The notes under the pieces were generated by a model. The model ran no database searches and had not been told where the DNA came from. It was given only the letters and a program-made list of their open reading frames with translations. Both the position numbers and the translations under genes were made by a program. From NCBI GenBank assembly GCA_017621695.1, contig JAGASP010000031.1, positions 1-32,881 on the forward strand: a stretch of DNA of 32,881 bases, given 5' to 3'. Below, piece by piece: positions 31,441 through 32,881 of the stretch. Origin of the DNA: Clostridia bacterium (GTDB lineage: Bacteria > Bacillota > Clostridia > Oscillospirales > CAG-272). The first letter of the stretch is position 1, and each line of letters starts with the position of its first letter.

Positions 31441-31594
31441 GAGGATTAACGAAAACCCGTAGGGGCGACCCTATGTGGTCGCCCGTCGTCCCGACATCGA
31501 CAAAACCCTTGTGGGTCAACAATCTTTTTGACGGGAGGCCACATAGGGCCTCCCCTACGGCTAAGTTGGTCATAAGCCCATAAACAACAATTTA
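31424..31594. mobile_element. MITE-like element with nested inverted repeats
   Basis: The outer inverted repeats are TAAATTGTTGTTTA (31424-31437) and TAAACAACAATTTA (31581-31594), a perfect 14-bp pair. Inside are 31-bp inverted arms with four mismatches (31457-31487 and 31530-31560, starting CCGTAGGGG and ending CCCCTACGG). Each arm also forms its own hairpin (GGGCGACC/GGTCGCCC and GGGAGGCC/GGCCTCCC). No transposase is present, so any mobility would be in trans. The MITE label is an inference. Confidence 0.7.
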
Positions 31595-31614
31595 TTTTTT
31601 AAATTGCCACATAC

Positions 31615-32613
31615 TCATTTCCACTTCTTTTTATCCTTCAGGATGGCATACAGCGATTGATAGGAGGTGTGCCTCGATACCGAAATTTTCTTTTCCCTGA
31701 CGGCCTCCACCACGGCGCATCCGTCCTCGCAAAGATGGGTGCAATCGGTGTAGCGGCAGGTTTCGGTCAGGCCGCGAAATTCGGGGAAGGTTGCGGCCAG
31801 ATCGTCGAGCTCGAAGAAATCAAAGCGCTCAAAGTCCAAAAGGGAAAAGCCTGCTGTGTCGGCGATGTAGCAATGCCCGTCGGCGAGGGGAAAAAGCTCG
31901 GTGTGGCGGGTGGTGTTTTTGCCGCGTTGGATGCGGTGGCTGATCTCGCCCGACACGGGAGCGGTCTTGCTTTTCTCGGCAAGCTCGGGAAAAAGGGTAT
32001 TGAGCAGGGTGGATTTTCCTACGCCCGACGCACCCGCCAGACCCACGGTGCAATCTTCGGGGAGGCTGAGGATATGTGCTTTCAGCTCCTCCAGTCCCTC
32101 GCCGGTATAGCAGCTGACGGGATATACGGTATATCCCGCCTTGCGGTAGATCTTGCACAGGCGCCTTGTGACCTTTTCATTCAACTCGCATTTTCCAATG
32201 ACGATGACGGGGCGGATGCGGTTGAATTCCAGAATGCACAACAGCTTGTCCACAGTGGGAATATCCGGGTCGGGTGCGGCGGCGGCAAAGACCACCAGCA
32301 TTTCGTCAAGATTGGCCAGCGGCGGACGGATGAGGGAATTTTTTCGCTCCAGAATCTCCGCAAGCATGAGCCCCGTGCGATCGGCGCTGGGGACAGCGCT
32401 ACCGTCGGGGGCAACCGTGAAGGAAGTTTCGTCGTACTGTACGGTCACAAGATCTCCGACAAGGGGCGTCATGCCCTCGTGGCGGAAGTTTCCGCGCGCG
32501 CGACATTCCACGACCTGACCGCAAAGCGGCGTTCGTGGCTCTTCCGTATGCAGTTGTACCGTGTAAAGCCCGCCTGTCATTTTGATGATGCGGCCTGTTT
32601 GTTTGTATTCCAT
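31615..32613 (-). CDS. rsgA: Small-subunit ribosome biogenesis GTPase RsgA
   Basis: The 332-residue protein is a circularly permuted GTPase. An N-terminal OB-fold (~1-75) includes VECRARGNFRHEG and LVGDLVTVQ. The GTPase motifs are in permuted order: a G4-like VIGKCEL at ~138-144, VSCYTGEGLEELK (G5), GLAGASGVGKSTLLN (G1, 191-205), and IADTAGF (G3, 250-256). The C-terminal zinc finger CRYTDCTHLCEDGC has ligands Cys286, Cys291, His293 and Cys299. RsgA assists 30S maturation. The G4 motif deviates from NKxD: Asn is Gly and Asp is Glu. The ATG at 32613 has only a weak AGAAAG upstream. The longer frame reads into terminator-like repeats and is not protein-like. Confidence 0.92.
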   Translation of the reverse strand: MEYKQTGRIIKMTGGLYTVQLHTEEPRTPLCGQVVECRARGNFRHEGMTPLVGDLVTVQYDETSFTVAPDGSAVPSADRTGLMLAEILERKNSLIRPPLANLDEMLVVFAAAAPDPDIPTVDKLLCILEFNRIRPVIVIGKCELNEKVTRRLCKIYRKAGYTVYPVSCYTGEGLEELKAHILSLPEDCTVGLAGASGVGKSTLLNTLFPELAEKSKTAPVSGEISHRIQRGKNTTRHTELFPLADGHCYIADTAGFSLLDFERFDFFELDDLAATFPEFRGLTETCRYTDCTHLCEDGCAVVEAVREKKISVSRHTSYQSLYAILKDKKKWK

Positions 32614-32634
32614 AGACGTTCGCTTTCTGTAGAG

Positions 32635-32670
32635 GGAGTACGAGGAGTGCGGGGAGTACGGGGAGTACGC
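32635..32670. repeat. Four tandem 9-bp repeats upstream of rsgA
   Basis: GGAGTACGA, GGAGTGCGG, GGAGTACGG and GGAGTACGC occur head to tail and run directly into the terminator-like element at 32665. Confidence 0.9.
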
Positions 32671-32726
32671 AAGGAACCTTTTGAAAAAAGGTTCCTTGAC
32701 CTCCAAAACCTTTTAAAAAGGGGATT
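32665..32726 (+). repeat. Terminator-like repeat element, copy A upstream of rsgA
   Basis: A 12-bp stem (AAGGAACCTTTT at 32671-32682 with AAAAGGTTCCTT at 32686-32697) has loop GAA. GACCTCCAAAACC and TTTTAAAAAGGGGATT follow. It is identical over 62 bp to copy B at 32820. Confidence 0.95.
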
Positions 32727-32819
32727 GGGACACCCGTTTTGTGAGTTGAAATCGATGGTATGGGTATTCCCGGCAATTTCCGCAAGGGCTATCAGAGGAT
32801 AGGGACATCTCTGCTTGGG

Positions 32820-32881
32820 GTACGCAAGGAACCTTTTGAAAAAAGGTTCCTTGACCTCCAAAACCTTTTAAAAAGGGGATT
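32820..32881 (+). repeat. Terminator-like repeat element, copy B (cut by the window edge)
   Basis: This is an exact copy of 32665-32726 at a 155-bp offset and may continue past the window. The stretch between the copies (32727-32819) shows no gene. Confidence 0.9.

Noticed and set aside
32614-32706. N-terminal extension of RsgA to 32706.
   Set aside because: The extra residues come from the 9-bp tandem and terminator-like repeats. The RsgA family begins at the MEYK methionine.

Overview
The window looks like the chromosome of a spore-forming or formerly spore-forming member of the class Clostridia (Firmicutes/Bacillota), probably an uncultured, fairly GC-rich, polysaccharide-degrading relative of the Oscillospirales or Christensenellales. 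This rests on a YtvI-type AI-2E family protein, the class III (Firmicutes-type) fructose-1,6-bisphosphatase, the efp-CD1247 gene pair, the rimP-nusA-ylxR-ylxQ-infB order, and clean sigma-A promoters with 17-bp spacers. The genus is not determinable from what I can see. No rRNA, tRNA, CRISPR array, prophage or transposase was recognised.

Layout. (1) 1-634, plus strand: the 3' end of an AI-2E/YtvI family membrane protein. (2) 658-14587, almost all minus strand: a mixed block of carbohydrate and wall genes. In coordinate order it holds a three-domain GH99/WbsX-like protein, a CE4 deacetylase lipoprotein, a GlmU-like beta-helix acyltransferase, glmM, fbp, a second CE4-like lipoprotein, a VOC protein, a short GH127-like protein, a serine beta-lactamase-like hydrolase, rnhA and a type I asparaginase. 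(3) 14740-16958, minus: a CAT/E2-like acyltransferase with an altered active-site motif, and two tandem paralogous coiled-coil lipoproteins. (4) 17268-18404, plus: a second GH99/WbsX-like protein with a very good promoter. (5) 18530-20664, minus: an ECF sigma factor translationally coupled to a membrane protein with a triplicated extracellular domain (probable sigma/anti-sigma pair). (6) 20960-22402, plus: an orphan sugar-type ABC solute-binding lipoprotein. (7) 22520-23575, minus: efp and a CD1247-family zinc-ribbon protein. (8) 23819-24295, plus: a helical protein of unknown function. (9) 24504-30068, plus: the rimP-nusA-ylxR-ylxQ-infB translation/transcription operon, followed by a Nudix hydrolase instead of the usual rbfA. 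(10) 30675-32613, minus: a YfcE-like phosphodiesterase and rsgA.

The genes form a few functional groups. GlmM and the GlmU-like protein lie together for amino-sugar/cell-wall precursor supply. The GH99-like, GH127-like, CE4 and solute-binding proteins suggest turnover of complex glycans. The sigma/anti-sigma pair is the best candidate for an uncharacterised signalling system. The rimP-infB block, EF-P and RsgA are core translation genes.

The most distinctive non-coding feature is the density of structured repeats between genes. These are: two snap-back repeats built of GATACAA-like heptamers, each just 3' of a CE4 gene; a 61-bp direct repeat that supplies the ribosome binding site of the VOC gene; an array of GTGAAAT units separated by different mini-palindromes in the leader of the GH127-like gene; a family of about seven terminator-like hairpin elements; and a composite 90-bp tandem repeat plus nested inverted-repeat element before rsgA.
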